From assembly GCA_902796115.1 (NCBI GenBank), contig CADBNX010000004.1, forward strand, positions 1-7,191: DNA of 7,191 nt, given 5' to 3'. The stretch is from an uncultured Eubacteriales bacterium. Lineage in GTDB: Bacteria > Bacillota > Clostridia > Christensenellales > Aristaeellaceae. The notes below the pieces were generated by a model, which saw nothing but the letters and a program-made list of their open reading frames with translations, had not been told where the DNA came from and ran no database searches. Shown piece by piece: positions 6,882 to 7,191 of the stretch. The translations under genes and the position numbers were made by a program. Within the stretch, counting starts at the first letter, position 1. Every line of letters begins with the position of its first letter.

Positions 6882-7191
6882 TTACACAAATCCATATTTT
6901 TTCACAATCGCTGCATTCATAGCAATTTCATCACGTGTTTTTTGCCATGTGCCGACCACTATACAGTCAATCGGTTTTATGCTTTTTAAAACATAACGAA
7001 ACCGCTCCTCAATCAAAGCATCGGACAGACAGACTCTTCCGGCGCCTAACAGTTTGAAAACAAGGCAGGGTTTTGTAACTGATTGGACTGTCTTCAGCAT
7101 TACAGGAACATCCTCTTCATCAAAGGCTTCATCATGATTGCTTATACCGGTAATAGAACTGCTTAGGCGAAGTTGATGCTTCATTACATTA
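6882..7191 (-). CDS. C-terminal part of an unrecognised protein, possibly TIM-barrel-like (5' end outside window)
   Basis: About 102 residues are readable on the minus strand up to a TAA at 6882-6884. The frame stays open to the window edge, so the Met at 7184 may be internal; too little sequence lies upstream to see a ribosome site. Counting from that Met, the fragment contains KPCLVFKLLGAGR (38-50) and IKPIDCIVVGTW (69-80), then DEIAMNAAIVKKYGF (85-99). A strand ending in GAGR, followed about 30 residues later by a strand ending in VGTW, resembles the last two beta strands and phosphate-binding loops of a TIM barrel. I recall comparable endings in uncharacterised barrel proteins but cannot name the family. 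Codon use is much more A/T-rich than in the neighbouring genes. It converges on the surface-protein gene across 62 bases in which I find no clear terminator for either strand. Confidence 0.6.
   Translation of the reverse strand, partial: NVMKHQLRLSSSITGISNHDEAFDEEDVPVMLKTVQSVTKPCLVFKLLGAGRVCLSDALIEERFRYVLKSIKPIDCIVVGTWQKTRDEIAMNAAIVKKYGFV

Overview
The window is G+C-rich DNA with tightly packed plus-strand genes, strong AGGAGG-type ribosome sites, a lipoprotein-type solute-binding protein, and a large secreted protein with Ig-like modules and BspA-type leucine-rich repeats. This combination fits a G+C-rich, gut- or rumen-type member of the Clostridia (Firmicutes). An Aristaeella/Christensenellales-like lineage is a guess from style only; the sequence does not prove a taxon.

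Layout. Positions 1-219 hold no credible gene but carry six consecutive hairpins with perfect stems, an unexplained structured element. A promoter-like pair (229-257) precedes a cobalamin (B12) riboswitch closed by a 9-bp P1 helix (about 271-467). The riboswitch lies just upstream of a three-gene ABC importer: substrate-binding protein (496-1398), FecCD/BtuC-type permease (1473-2516) and ATPase (2513-3286). A strong intrinsic terminator sits between the binding-protein gene and the permease gene (1406-1445). Permease and ATPase genes overlap by ATGA. A nitroreductase-family flavoprotein (3343-3921) and a 954-residue exported surface protein (3955-6819) follow on the same strand with short gaps. 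The right edge (6882-7191, minus strand) holds the C-terminal part of a gene in clearly more A+T-rich DNA, convergent with the surface-protein gene.

How the parts work together. The riboswitch should shut down the importer when intracellular cobalamin is sufficient. When cobalamin is scarce, the surface lipoprotein captures corrinoid and passes it to the permease dimer, which the ATPase drives. The internal terminator probably makes the binding protein more abundant than the membrane complex. The nitroreductase and surface protein may receive read-through from the operon, but no sequence evidence ties them to B12 metabolism.

No clearly new biological system is visible. The items most worth a second look are the hairpin array at 10-219, the large Ig-like/LRR surface protein with its internal Cys/His motif, and the composition break near 6830.
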